Shown: positions 32,023-44,750, numbered from the stretch's first letter. The stretch: DNA of 64,000 nucleotides from Sophora flavescens (GCA_030762895.1 CM061063.1:57677196-57741195), one strand, 5' to 3'. Notes: generated by a model not told the origin, from the sequence alone. Numbers and translations: made by a program.

Positions 32023-34548
32023 TGTAACATCCCGATTTTTATGATTTTGTTTTACGTAATAGGAACATGTTAAGACTTGGATTAGGTATGTAACATGTGG
32101 TTTAAGGCTTAAAAATCTTTGCATGGAAAATACGCGGTCTTTTGGTGTTGGAAAGAACGTGAATGAAATCTAGGGATTCCCAGTTAGTGTCTTGGAGACG
32201 TCTGAGTGTGAAATAAGAATTTTGGAGTTAGAGATGAGATTAGGCCTTTTTGATGGTTTTAAGTTGTTTATTAGGTCCTAATGAGCCTATATCTCAAATT
32301 TGAGCTCAATCAAACGTCGAACGGACCCCGAACGCAAAGAGTTGACTTTTGGTCAGAAGTTAATGCTCAAGCGTGGGTGTATCCACGCTCAAGCGCCCAA
32401 GTCAACAGACAAGGGCCGTGCTTTGACTTGCCACGTGTCAATCAGAGCTGATGTGGCATCTTCTGATTGGCTGCAGGCATGGTGGCGTATCTGCATTCCC
32501 ACGCTCAAGCGTGGTTATTCACATGCTCCAGCGTGGGGACGCTGATGCACAAAAATAAAAGAGTGACTTAAATGACTTAAGTCACTTAGTCACTCAGTAC
32601 AAAACTGAGGGTGAGAGATGAGAATTTCAGAGAACAGAAAGGAGAGTTCTAGAGAGATAGATAGGGAGATAGGGAGAACTAGAGAGAGAGATAGAGTTTG
32701 AGAGAGGAAAGCCACTAAAGAACCCTAAACCACCATTGTTGAGAGCTTTGAAGCTGGAACAACTTATGTGAAACCATCACCTCACCTTCTTGCACCGTTG
32801 GATGGTGTTCAAATTTGAGATGGAGGTTCTGGACTAGTAGATCTTCATATCCAACGGTTCAAATTTCTGTATGTTCTCCTGAGTGTGAATTATTCAGCTC
32901 GGAAGTTGGAGAGAAACTCAACCCGAGTAGATCCTGACCAGTCACTTTGGAAGATTCATCCTAGGCTCATCCACCATTGGATCGAGCTGAAATATTTGGA
33001 GAAGGTAAAGGAAAGGTATCTCTTTAATCGCACCGTTCACTTTATTAAACAAAGGTCTATATTGTGATATATAGGGCCAAAATAGTGGTGATTTTGGGGT
33101 GTTTGCTACAATTCTAGGTTCCTTACGATGTGCCTTTCACAATGTGACTCTTAGGTGGAATTTTGGAGGATCGTAGGCCTTGGTTCCTTGTGTGGCATAA
33201 TTTAAGGTGTAGAGGGAGTGTTCGTTTTGAGACGCTGGTACAAGTGTACACAAGGTGAGGGGGAAGAAACCTTAATTATCGGGACAATAGGCATAGAATA
33301 TGGATTTAACATGTGTGGGGAGTCTCAAACCCCGTTAATTGTTGGTTGATAAAATGATATGTGATAATATGCTTATATGAGTATATGATGTATATTTAAT
33401 ATGTCGGTTATGCCTATATGATAACATGCGTAAGTGATGTATAATTAATATTTTATTGATGTTATGATGATATGTTCACTATGTGGTTGATATATTGATG
33501 TGTGATGGATTAAGCTAGGTGATACTTTGGAGATGGGTGATATGAAATTAAGTTGATAGCTTGAGTAGGAAGTTATGATGTTATGTGGTGATAATGAGGT
33601 GTTACACGGAAAGGTGGTGTGAAATTATGTGGTGACGGATGCATGTGCATATCATTGTGTTGGTCAACCTTATGGGTAGCCGTAATAGCTGTTTGAGCGG
33701 CTACTAATATGAGGTTGATGTTGGTGTATTGTGAATAAATACAACTAAAGTTGGATAGTTTTCACAAAGGGTCGTATGACTAGCTACGATAAGCCATTTG
33801 AGTGGCTATCATATGAGGTTGGATAATACTTGTGCATAGCTGCAATAGCTGTTTGAGTGGTTATTACACAAGAGGTGTATCTGTGTATATGTGCATAGAG
33901 GGATCGTGTGAACAGTTGCAATAGTTGTTTGAGCAATTGTCACATGGGGTTGAGGTGGACTATCCGGAGCAAGACGGAACTCATGTTGGTGACGCAGGAG
34001 TTAGTAGCCTAACTACCGACTGAACGTTGTTGTAGAATTGGTCAATCATGCATATAGGACAAGTTATGCATTAGAATAAGTGACGATCCTAGTTACTGAG
34101 ATGTTGAGGTTGATTGGTGTGACAATGATCTTGGGAGATGGTTGTGTTTGTTTATATACATGTTGATAAGTAGTATTTTATGTTGTTTCCCCTTTATGGT
34201 GATTAAAGTTTCTTACCTCCTGTATGTCTCTGTTTATATTTATTTTGGGTTTGGTTCGTCATTCGAAGACGGAGATAAGCTTTTATCTAGTATCGAGACG
34301 AGGAAGGTGATGAGAATGCTAACGTCTCTCACGAGAACTTTCAGAGTTGAATTTGAGTTTTTTTTATTAATTATACCACGGCCAGTGGAGTGTCAATTTT
34401 TAGTTTATGTCATTGCTTCCTTCATAACTCTGATATGTTGTATATATGTTTTATTGATTTAAAATACATGCGGTAAATGTTTTAAAATTTCTCATATTAT
34501 TTTATTACATGCATCTGCATAATGTGGCACCCAAAAAGGGGTGTCACA
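32023..34548 (+). mobile_element. J1: solo LTR of a chromovirus-like gypsy element
   Basis: TGTAACATCCCG...GGGGTGTCACA, 2526 bp, with target duplication TTTAC (32018-32022) and TTTAT (34549-34553). Copies of the empty site exist in the other E LTRs (GGTTTACAACCATG at 9975 and 39296). It contains a dyad-word cluster with CACGCTCAAGCGTGG (32364-32535), an A/T-rich TATA-like stretch (32551-32562) and a four-unit stem-loop array (33660-33945). There are no internal genes, so it is a solo LTR left by LTR-LTR recombination. Confidence 0.9.
33660..33945 (+). repeat. Four-unit stem-loop array in J1
   Basis: Each unit has an inner stem around an ATAGCTGTTTGAG-like loop and an outer stem. Unit 1 inner TAGCCG/CGGCTA (33677, 33698). 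Unit 2 inner TAGCTAC/GTGGCTA, outer TATGA/TCATA (33775, 33809). Unit 3 outer CTTGTG/CACAAG (33829, 33867). Unit 4 inner CAGTTGC/GCAATTG, outer TGTGA/TCACA. Stems differ among units yet still pair, while the loops stay alike. Confidence 0.8.
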
Positions 34549-35279
34549 TTTATAACCATGTAAAATGAGTGGTTAAGAGTGCGTAGATGTGTCTTATTAA
34601 TAACCGTGAAAGCTTGGGGGTATTTTGGTCGTTTTACCTTAAAAAATCTTAACTATCATTACTTTTCATAAATGATAGGTGAGTTACCCATATGACTCAC
34701 CACCCTAGGTGGCAAGATGCCCTATCATCCAATGCCCGGTTCGGTCTCTGCGGTTCCGTTTCCGACTCCGTCGGTTTCCCGATTAGGGTTTCCTTCCGTT
34801 TTTTTATCAAAAATTTTAAAAATAAACAAACTCGTTGTAAATATTATTTAAACATAAACCATTTCATTCACGAGTCAAAATTAGGTTTTCTGGTCAGTAA
34901 AATCTTATTGTCAGTGAAAACGCAAACCGTTTTTCGTTCGAACTTTCACCAAAATTCGTCCGAATAAACATAATCTTTTGTTTTTGATAAGAAATTTGGA
35001 AAGTAGAATTCCTCACAAACATAATATATAAAAATTTACAAATTTTCAGTTTCAGGTCAAATTAGGGTTTTCTAACGGTATAAAATTATATTGTCAGTAA
35101 AAACACAGACCGGTTTCCGTTTGAGTTTTAACCCAAATTTCAACCAGAGCTTCCTACCATAGAGTAGGTTATGGATATGATTTTGTTTTCTTCAAAATCA
35201 TTTCCTAGGTCTCAGATAAAAATATAAATAAATATAACTTTACCGTTAATACAGTGTATCCGAAAGTCGGGCTATTACA

Positions 35280-36462
35280 TTGCTACCCCACTTAGAAAAA
35301 AATTCCGTCCTCAGAATTTCATGACTCAAACTAGACACTATCTTGTAATCGGTCTTACTCTAAAGATCCTACATTACATTTCCCATCGTCGTCTTACCCC
35401 TAAGTGACAGTGGTAACTTCATAACAGAATTCATTCTTATATTGTTCTATTTTATCCTCGAGAATATCCACCACTACCCTATGTTCCTTGTTCTTAACCT
35501 TTCACCTTAATCTATCATCCTTGAAGGGCATAATTAAAACTTAATCCTTTCCTCTTCTTAATACTGGTCCACAAAAACCTTATTTCAACATCTAATTCCC
35601 ACAATTAACACCACAATCAATACTACCTTAACTTCTTAATCAATGTATCCAATCACAGTATTAGTTCCTTGGAACGTAATCCACTATTCTGGATTATATC
35701 AAGATCACACCTTTCAAGTCTCCAAGTAAAACATCTCAACATTTCTTAAGATAAAATACCATCAAAAGAACTACGCCGGTTAGGATTATCTAACTCAACA
35801 AATTTGAATTTCTCTAGTCACCTCAATTTACATCAAAAATCATCTTTTCTGCTCATATTTAACTTAGGTGAAATTACTATATACACTTTCGTTTACTCTT
35901 CCCAAATTCATACATTCCATCTTAACTACAAACTTTAGTCATTGCCCTAGATTCCTTAATGATACTATGCCTCGATCAACATTTGACTTATAATAATTGT
36001 CTCACTCGCTGATATTGATCTTAAGGGTTCACATTGTACCAGTTACAACTATACCTCAACAAAAACTCCCATCACTTCTTATTTATCACGCTACTTAAAC
36101 TAACAGACAAAGTCTATCCGATATCAAATACATACCTTGTATAAGATCCCCGGATTGAGAGGATTCAGCTCCCTTCACAGTAAACACTCTCCCAGTGGCC
36201 TGAGGTATGGTCATCCGATGTCCTGCTGTTGGAACTCCTTTTCCAGCTCCACCTCTCGGAACACTGGTATATGACATATAATACTACATAAAGCTGGTAT
36301 ATAAATACCATATGCCATATAAACATTAACTATTGTATCGGGACTTACTGCCCAAATACTAAGCATAGTCAATATCTGATGTGGATTCAACTAGACACTG
36401 CCAGTAACAACATCCTAAACTTCATAGTCCGATTGGAATCGAACTTCTATGATACCACCAAA
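35280..36462 (-). mobile_element. Element E, internal region B (pol deleted)
   Basis: Same organisation and length as 16522-17698, with high similarity throughout: PPT at the left, no frame for about 800 bp, gag/protease junction fragment, then the primer-binding site (36448-36460, one base changed) next to the right LTR. Confidence 0.85.
36095..36277 (-). pseudogene. E gag/protease junction fragment, copy B
   Basis: GRVFTVKGAESSQSGDLIQG, then MYLISDRLCLLV and stop, with GGAGKGVPTAG upstream; the same truncation point as copy A, so the deletion predates the duplication of the internal region. Confidence 0.75.
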
Positions 36463-39400
36463 TGAGACACCCTGTTGTGCCATTAAATTAAAACCTTATT
36501 AATTAATTACTCAATCACGTGCTTAACGTTAAATGTATATTCCGAAAATACTTAAAAATTAAAACTTAAATATAAACGCATCCAACTTATGAAAGTTAAC
36601 ACACCAAATCATACTTATATTATACATACACACATATGTCTTGCATCAGAGTTATCAAAACACTGTTTAGGGTATTCTATCAGTAGAATCCCTTACAGGC
36701 ACATACTTATATAAACTATTATACTCAGCGAAAAATATAAAATGTCTCACAAGACGCATTGGCCTTAAATATCTAAACTCTACCACTCGGATCCACGGCT
36801 CGACCTCCACCTTCTGGCTCATAAGGAGTTCCATCCAACTCCTCCGCAACTGGCTCCTTCATAGGGTCTTCTTGTACGATCACATTAGAAATAAAGCACA
36901 ACATACAGAAAATATACGGGATAAGAAACATTTCTATCATCAAAAGCGGAAAAGGAATACATAGCATATAATATAATAACAGTCAAATATACACATCACA
37001 CATAACTAACAATCATCCTCAAATTACGATATCATCATCTACCCTTAATCTCAAACAACTAAACCTTTATGCTGACTTGACCATCTCTATTCCTATCACG
37101 TTAATCAATAGTCCAGAACAGTTTCGGTGTCAAGAACTTGGTATAGCACCTCTATCTTTCGATAGGATAGCACTCCATGTAGCACCTTTATCTTTCGATA
37201 GGATAACACTCGATATAGCACCTCTATCTTTTGATAGGATATATCAGATCAACACATCAAGGACTAAGGAGTATTACGGTAGTCTACATCGGCATCAAAT
37301 CCATAGGGCACTCACCTGCAATATCCGATATCCATAATAGGATATCCTGACCTCGTGTATTCCACTCACACTACTATGAACAACAATACATATACATATA
37401 CATACATATATATATATATATATGAATCTCACTAAATCGCATCAGTTACAACCTAGTGCCTCAAGCTTCCATCAAAGCCTTAGCTTACAATCTACGTCCC
37501 ATCTCATCTATAAAATAATACATTTAGGCTAGACACCTCTAAGTCACATTCATTCTCTCACCCACATGAACTCCCGAACAACACATATATTTACTTAAAA
37601 GTCAACTAAGCATATTATCAACCCAGGCAGATCATGCATATTACAACAATCATAAAATATTCAAACAACCAAGTAATTTCACATGCAGTAGAATACCTCA
37701 GCCAGCGTATAACAATCAATTCAATAACAATAAAGTCAGACATCCTTAATATCATAAGATTAACCTAATGTCGATAACCTACAATCCCCAAATCATCGTT
37801 GGTATTACAGAAAAGGTTTCTAATGCGTTTTGGTCTTGTCGATCACTTGACCACTAGTAGGGTTTAGGTCGCCTTACACAATTATTATAATATATACTAC
37901 TTATCCATTCTGACGATAGGTTGATTCTTTCCCCCGCCTGAGCTAACATCGGAAACACGAAGTCGAAGCTCCTCGTTACCACATCACAAGTTACCAAATC
38001 CACCTGCAACCAAATCAATGATAAAATAAGTTAATCAAACAAAACTCATCTATGTCTAATTATGCTAGGTTCGGTCATTCAATTCAAAATGAGGCTAGGG
38101 TTATTTTCTTAATTTCATCTTTTGGATTCTAGTTCCTAGAGTATTAACTAACATAAAACAAGTGTTACAATTCAAAAATATGAAATAAAATCCTTTAACC
38201 ACTTTGGCTAGGGTTTCGGCCATAAAGGTTAAAATAGACTAGAAATTCCCTTTAAGTTTTAAATCTTGGATTTGTGATCACAAAGCATGATAGAATTAAG
38301 AACAAGCTTCATCATTCAAAAATTGAATAAAAATATTTCAATCACTTCACTCTAAGGTTTCGGCCAAGTAAAGAAAATAAGGTTAGGAATTTCTTTTGAT
38401 TTCAAAACTCTTAGATAATGAAAGTATAGGTATAAGAGAGTTGACAACAATAGTCATAACTGATCAAACATTTTTCTAAGTACTTTTGCATGATTTTTGA
38501 AGAAATAGATCTAAGACTTGAAATAGAGAAAAACTTGATGAAAATTGAAATTAGGTTAGGATTAAGAGTATAGAAACCCTAGATAGCTTAGATCTAACTT
38601 CATCTAAGTTAAAAATTGAACAAAATCTCCCTTGCTCATTAAAGCATAGATTCGGCCTTAACAAGAAAAATAGGAAAGAAAATGCTTTTGATTACATGAT
38701 CTTAGATGACGATAGTAGGAGACATATCAATATCATAGAAATTGGTTTCACATTAAAATCATTTTTCTACAATTTTCTCGAATTATTTGAAGTTTTAGAT
38801 CTAAAAATGGAAATTTGTGAAAAGTTAACGGAAATGGAGATTTGATGCATGTAAATGAAGCTAATATGATGAGGAAGATATTCCCCACTTTGGAATGAAG
38901 AAGTTTGATCAAGAACTTGAAAAAAAATGAAGAACTATGATGAACTAAGCAAGAACACTATGATGTTCTTGGTGAAGAAGATGACTTAGAATGAAAATAA
39001 AATGTCTAAGTGTGTGAGTGGGGGGTTTGGGCCGTGGCTTTTGAGTGAGGGAGTGAGTTGTTTAATGTTAAAATGAACCAAGGTTAAGTTAATTTGACAT
39101 AGGTTAAGTTTAGAAAATAATATAATAACTTAACTATGGTTATAATAACCTAACTAGCGGTTCTCGGAAATCTCGCACGCAGCTCCGTTATTTACCCGAA
39201 TTCGGTTTTTGAGACGAAAATGATGAAATGAAAGCAAAATGAAATAGGTATGGTTTATTGGAGGTGGATGCATGAAATTGGAGAGATGTGAGAGGTTTAC
39301 AACCATGTAAAATGTGTGGTTAAGAATGCGTAGATGTGTCTTGTTAATAACCGTGATTGCTTGGGGGTATTTTGGTCATTTTATCTTAAAATATCTTAAC

Positions 39401-39955
39401 CATCATTACTTGTCATAAATGTTAGGTGAGTCACCCTTATGACTCACCACCCTTGGTGGCAAGATTCCCCATCATCTGATGCCCGGCTCTGTCTTTGCAG
39501 TTCCTTTTCCGACTTCGTCGGTTTCCCGATTAAGGTTTCCATCGTTTTTTGATCGAAAATTAGGTTTTCTGATCAGTAAAATCTTACTGTCAATGAAAAC
39601 ACAAACCGTTTTCCATTCGAACTTTCACCAAAATTTGTCTGAATAAACATAATATTTTATTTTTGAAAAGAAATTTGGAAATTAGAATTCCTCACGAACA
39701 AAATATAAAAAAAATCTACAAATTTTCAATTTCGGGTCAAATTAGGGTTTTCTGCCGGTATAAAATTATACTATCAGTAAAAACACAGACCGGTTTCCAT
39801 CTGAGTTTTAAACCCAAATTTTAACCAGAGCTTCCTACCATATAGTAGGTTCTAGATATGATTTTTTTTCTTTAAAATCATTTCCTAGGTCTCAGATAAA
39901 AATATAAATAAATATATCTTTATCGTTAATACAGTGTATCCGAAAATCGGTCACA
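36463..39955 (-). repeat. Element E, right LTR (5' LTR), the only full-length copy
   Basis: Starts TGAGACACCCTG and ends at about 39955 with ATCGGTCACA, which is a changed form of the GGGCTATTACA end seen in the other copies. About 3.49 kb. It includes a short coding-like stretch (minus, 36775-36870) with ELDGTPYEPEGGGRAVDPSG, a stem-loop array (37142-37345), an ATAC/AT repeat (37387-37425), and AT-rich DNA with repeated TTCGGCC words (38210-38660). No gene is supported. Confidence 0.78.
37142..37345. repeat. Stem-loop repeat array in E LTR
   Basis: Three units of about 41-50 bp, each TAGCACCTCTATCTTTCGATAGGATA-like, carrying CTATC-TTTC-GATAG hairpins; then GATATCC-ataata-GGATATC at about 37325-37345. 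It occupies the same relative place as the arrays in J1, J2, F and G. Confidence 0.75.
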
Positions 39956-40174
39956 TTATTGCGCCCGTTTTGCTCAAGGCGGAAGGGTCACGCACCTGTT
40001 GCCATTTTTTTGGGACATTCTCAGATTCAATCCTAAGGCTCTTCTAATCCATAACTCATCAGTTTCATTAATATTGAATTAATGTTCACGTCTTACAAAT
40101 TAAAGGGGAATTGGTCCTTTAGTTCCATTCCATTAATTGTCCCTAATCGCTCAATATCAATCCCTAGGGTCCTT

Positions 40175-41388
40175 TGAGATGCCCCGACGTCCCATTAAAG
40201 AAAACCAAAAATATTAAGACCTAATTTCATTATTATCGTTAAGCTAATATATTAAAATAGCGGAAGGAGTAAAAAAAACTTAAAATATACGCAACATATA
40301 TACATACATACATAACATATACACCTCAAGACCTGATACAGTACAGTAGAGGGAATCACATCAGTCGGATCCCAAAATGTTCAAACTGATAATCAAACAA
40401 AATAAAAACAACATCCTAAAGAGACAAGACGCACTGGCCATAGACTCTGTACTCAACTATAAGGATCCACTGCTCATCCTCCAACGTCTGGCTCATACGA
40501 GGTCCCATCAAGGTCCTCCATAGCTTGCTCCCCCGTAGGATCTTCTCATCACGATCACAAAAAAAAATGCAATATAGAGAAAATAGGGATAAGAAACCAT
40601 ATAACATCAAACGTGGAAAGGGTTTAGCAACATTTAATTAAATAACGGCACACTAAACATCCATCTCCCAAGTATAAATATATGTAACACAATCATCCTC
40701 AATCCACGTCTAGGATCTTTCCTTTACCCTCCATCATGATGCAATGCAAATACTGTATGAATAATCTCCTTAGGTATCGGCCATATCCAGATATCACAAC
40801 AATATAATCGACACATCCCATAGTCCCCGGCACACACCCTCGTCCGCGGATAGAGGGTGCCCATACAAAGCAATGGCACTATAGCTACACAACCCGGTGC
40901 ACACCTCTGGACCACAATCCAGGATGCTCATGCATTGCATGAACTATAGTTGTGACTAAAATGAAATCATCTCTGGACGGTCCGCCGTTAGCCTATCCTC
41001 GGGAATTCTCCCTCCGAGGCATAGACCCCACTCGACCATGTTTCAGGTCCACTCTACCATGTTTCAGGTCCCTCATATCACAAACCATGTTTCAGGTCAC
41101 CCCCTAGTGCCCTAACCGCTCATCATAATCTCATAGATAACCTCAAAATAATCTCATCTCATCAATCTTAGCCTCATATCACGATAATCATCTCGTTTAG
41201 GCACTGCTATCACATATCGTATACAATCCCCAAATACATCTTCGTGTCTCAACATAACTTATGATTTACTCAATCCTCTAAGCACAATCATAACACTCAT
41301 CATATCATCACAATCATCATCATGTTATCCAAAATCATCATCATATATCATCATGTCATACTATCATTTCCAAATAATAAATACCAAA

Positions 41389-41421
<33 letters not shown>

Positions 41422-42912
41422 GTATAAACACTTTAAAAAATAATTACAACACTCATGATATCATACATCAAGTACCAAGTTCAAATCAACCAGGCAAACA
41501 GGCAATAATCACATAATAAAATAATATATGTAGCGTAACGACGATAAATGCACAATTTCTATATCATCATCGGTACCACTGAGTAGTCCCCAATATGGTA
41601 TAGACATTGTCCTTTACTCGCTCTCGTATAGGGTTTGGGTCGCCCTACGCCATTATCTAATTAAATGTAACCGCGTCGTTTTCGACGTTAAATACTTTCT
41701 TTCCCCCACCTGAAGAGTCGCGTGCTACACAGAACGAGACGAAATGAACTAAAACGAAGCGTCCTCGAAACTCCTAGATTCTGTATCACCTAGAAATAGG
41801 GTCTCCGAGCCTCAAAATCCACCTACGACTCACACTGAAAAAGACACATTGTAAGGAACTCAAAATTGACAGCAAATACCACCAAATCCGCCACTGATTT
41901 GGCCTCATATATCACAATCCAGACAATTTTTAATTTAATTGAACGGTGAGATTAATGAAATACCTTCTCTTTAACTTCTCCAAAAATTTCAGCTCGATTC
42001 AACGGTGGATGATCCGAAGATGAACCTCTCAAGATGACTGGTCTGGAGCTACCCGAGTTTCACTCAACTAAAACTTATAGGATGAATAACTCACACTCTG
42101 GGAAAGATACAGAATTTCCAACCGTTAGATATGAAGAAATACTAGCTTAGAACCTCCATGTCAAATTTGGACACAATCCAACGGAGGATGAAGGCTTGGT
42201 GATGATTTCTCCGAAATTGTTCTAGCTTCTAAAGCTCTCAACAATGGTGTTTTTGGGGTTCTTTAGTGATCTCCCTCTCTCATTCTCTCCCTCTCTCTCT
42301 CTCTAGAACTCTCTGGCTTTATGTTCTTTCCAACTCTCAGGTATCCTTCTCTGTTTTTGGTTTCAAAAGGCTCAAGTGAAATCACTTGAGCCCTTTTTAT
42401 TTTTTTCAAATTCCTGGCGCTCACGCTCAGCATGAGTTTACCCACGCTCAGCGTGGGAGCGTCCACCAGCGTGCTTGCATGCATGCCAGTAACCCATCAC
42501 GTGTCCTCGTGCATGGCACCACTTTCCCACGCTCAGCGTCAACTCCCCCACGCTCGACGTGGCCTTTGGTCAGCAATGTTGACTTCGCGTGTTTCTTCGT
42601 GTTTTGAGCTCGTTTGAAGTCCGATTGACCTCAAATTTGAGATATAGGCTCATCAAGACCTAATAAAAAACCTCAAACCATAAAAAATGCCTATTCTCAA
42701 CCCTAACTCCAAATTTCTTATTTCACACTCATACGTCCTAAAGATGATAATCGGGGAAAACCCTAAGTTGTTTTCACGTTCAAACTCACTCGAGATTACT
42801 TCGTACTTTCCATCCAAAGATTCCTAGACCTCAAACAACATCTTAAATATTTAATCCAAGCCTTAAACATAATCTTCTTACTTAAACAAAACATAAAATT
42901 ACGGATGTTACA
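40175..42912 (-). mobile_element. J2: solo LTR related to J1, opposite orientation
   Basis: TGAGATGCCCCG...ATGTTACA, 2738 bp, target duplication TCCTT (40170-40174 and 42913-42917); the intact empty site is in the F 5' LTR at about 60600. It shares with J1 the CACGCTCAGCGTGG dyad words (42415-42562) and the GACCTCAAATTTGAGATATAGGCTCAT phrase (reverse complement of J1 near 32285). It carries three ACCATGTTTCAGGTC repeats (41035-41095), an (AAT)n tract (41390-41420) and stem-loops (40830-41020). No genes. Confidence 0.9.
40830..41020. repeat. Stem-loop cluster in J2
   Basis: CACCCTC...GAGGGTG (about 40846-40872), CTGGA-ccacaa-TCCAG (about 40907-40922), an ACTATAG/CTATAGT pair and CCTCGG...CCGAGG (about 40996-41020). 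Stem sequences differ from those in J1, F and E, but the layout is comparable. Confidence 0.65.
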
Positions 42913-44375
42913 TCCTTGACTAAGCCATTGACATAATCCTCACTCATTACTAACATTCAGTCTTATGAATAAGGGGAACAACCTCCCTTAACATTGTTTA
43001 ACAGGCTTGGTCTTTTTCGTTAACGCGTTGCAACAACAGTCAACAACCAGTACATCATAATATCACAAATATGATAAACATCCAATCATGGCAACTTACA
43101 TCATCATGTTCATAACAGTCAACGAATTATAACAAGGCATTCATACCAACATCAATAATTAATAATCATACTAATACAACAGTTAACATCAATAGCAAGT
43201 AGGAATATAGGCATACAACATGTTATCAAACATAAAAGGGTTATGGGAACCCTTCGTATTATGCTACCCCCAAGCCTACATATTCATACTATTCCTTCTC
43301 CCCATACCTGGTATGAAGAACTCTCGTTAAATCGAAGATGCTCCTAAACTGGTTCCCTCGAACGGCTCGACGAACATTCCCAAGCCTCGGCTAACATAAA
43401 CAGGGTTAACCCATTAGTTTCCCATTCAACAGAATGAAAAGGAACGCAAGAGGGAAGAACATTTACCTTGCGTTAATTGGCACTAGCTCGTGATTGTCTC
43501 TACCAAGGAGCAAGAACACTAAGAACAGTTTGGGTTCAAAGGGGAAGAGAGGGAGAGGTTGTCGTCACACTTAGGGTTGCCTAAAGTGACAATTTGAGGG
43601 TTGTAACTCGTAACCCTCACAATCTAATGTCTATTTAAAGACTCAGACCCGAGCATGACCTTGCTAACTATTGAGCACGGGCATGCTCAACTTAGCGTCA
43701 ATGAGACACGACTGACTGATGAGCACGGTCGTGCACTCTAATAAGCACGGGCTTGCTCACATCAGCGTCAACGAGACGCATGCTGTGACACCCTTAACGC
43801 CGCATGTATTTATAAAGCGGTAACATAGAAGGAAATAATTTAGTTTTTCGAAATTAGATAAACACATGCATATTATTTATTACAAAAGAAAACCAACGCG
43901 TAAGGGATACCACATTGTAACAAGGTCTCATCGCGGAAATAAAATATGTTTAAAGGATAACATAACATAAACAAAACATATAACCCAACCCCGATGTCAC
44001 ATTACAGAGCTGTTATAACTGATCCGATAAAACAACTCGGATGACAACTAAACATAAACTAAACTTCAAGAAGCGACTCCTCAGAGTCACTCCTCATCAC
44101 GCTACTCACCGTCTTCTGCTTAACATAAAAAGAGGCACATGCAAGGCTACAACAAAAGACGGGGAGTAAGAAACATATATATTAACATAACAGCATGGAA
44201 GAAGTTAGCCAGATGAACATGCATCATATAAACATAACATATCAACACAACCATCTCATCACATCAATATCATATATATCATTCCGAACAAGGTATGTTA
44301 TGCGATGAAACGCTAATCCACTACTCCAATGCATGAATGAGCAACACAGTGCACAACCAACAATCACCACCTCCG

Positions 44376-44750
44376 CTTGGTCCACTCGGCTACCCAAGTT
44401 CATCATCATCATCAAAGTTATCTTTCATCTCTAGTATTTAATCTTTTATCACAAACTCTTTTCACTTACACTCTGGCCAAAAAGCACCAGAGCTCAACAC
44501 CTTGACCATTAAAAATCAAGGCCCCCTTGGCCACTAGGCTACCAAGGTACCGAACAACAACACTCTGGCCAATAAGCACCAGAGCTCAACACCTCGACCA
44601 CTCGGCGATCGAGGCCTCCTTGGCTACCAAGGTACAGAACAACATCTTTCCACTTTAATTATTAACACTCAGGTCCATAGGCACCGGAGCTCAATACCTT
44701 CACCATTAAGCATCAAGGCCCCCTTGGCCACTTGGCTACCAAGGTACATT
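44376..44750. repeat. Stem-loop array in G 3' LTR (about 10 units)
   Basis: Successive hairpins with loops like CCACTCGGCTA or CCATTAAGCA: CTTGG/CCAAG, CTCTGG/CCAGAG (44471, 44487), CCTTGA/TCAAGG, CCTTGG/CCAAGG, CTCTGG/CCAGAG, CTCGA/TCGAG, CCTTGG/CCAAGG, CTCAGG/CCGGAG (one mismatch), CCTTCA/TCAAGG, CCTTGG/CCAAGG. The same array recurs at 51675-52125 and 59862-60110. Confidence 0.88.

Larger units (their letters stand above)
31595..35279 (-). repeat. Element E, middle LTR (resumed), split by solo LTR J1
   Basis: 31595-32022 and 34554-35279 match 38985-39955 of the right LTR. Relative to that copy it has an extra roughly 116 bp (31765-31880), with TAG at both edges. It ends GGGCTATTACA at 35279 with the PPT beyond. 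It probably continues the LTR that starts at 17699, with a deletion removing the copia 3' LTR and about 2.5 kb of E LTR. Confidence 0.75.
39956..43783 (-). repeat. F 3' LTR remnant, split by J2
   Basis: 39962-40174 and 42918-43783 align with 60395-61461 of the F 5' LTR, including the dyad-word cluster (GAGCACGG...TGCTC, 43655-43760) and a mutated TATA (CTATTTAAAG, 43631-43640). The first roughly 1.35 kb of the LTR is missing at the boundary with the E LTR. G is inserted after GACGCATGC. Confidence 0.8.
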
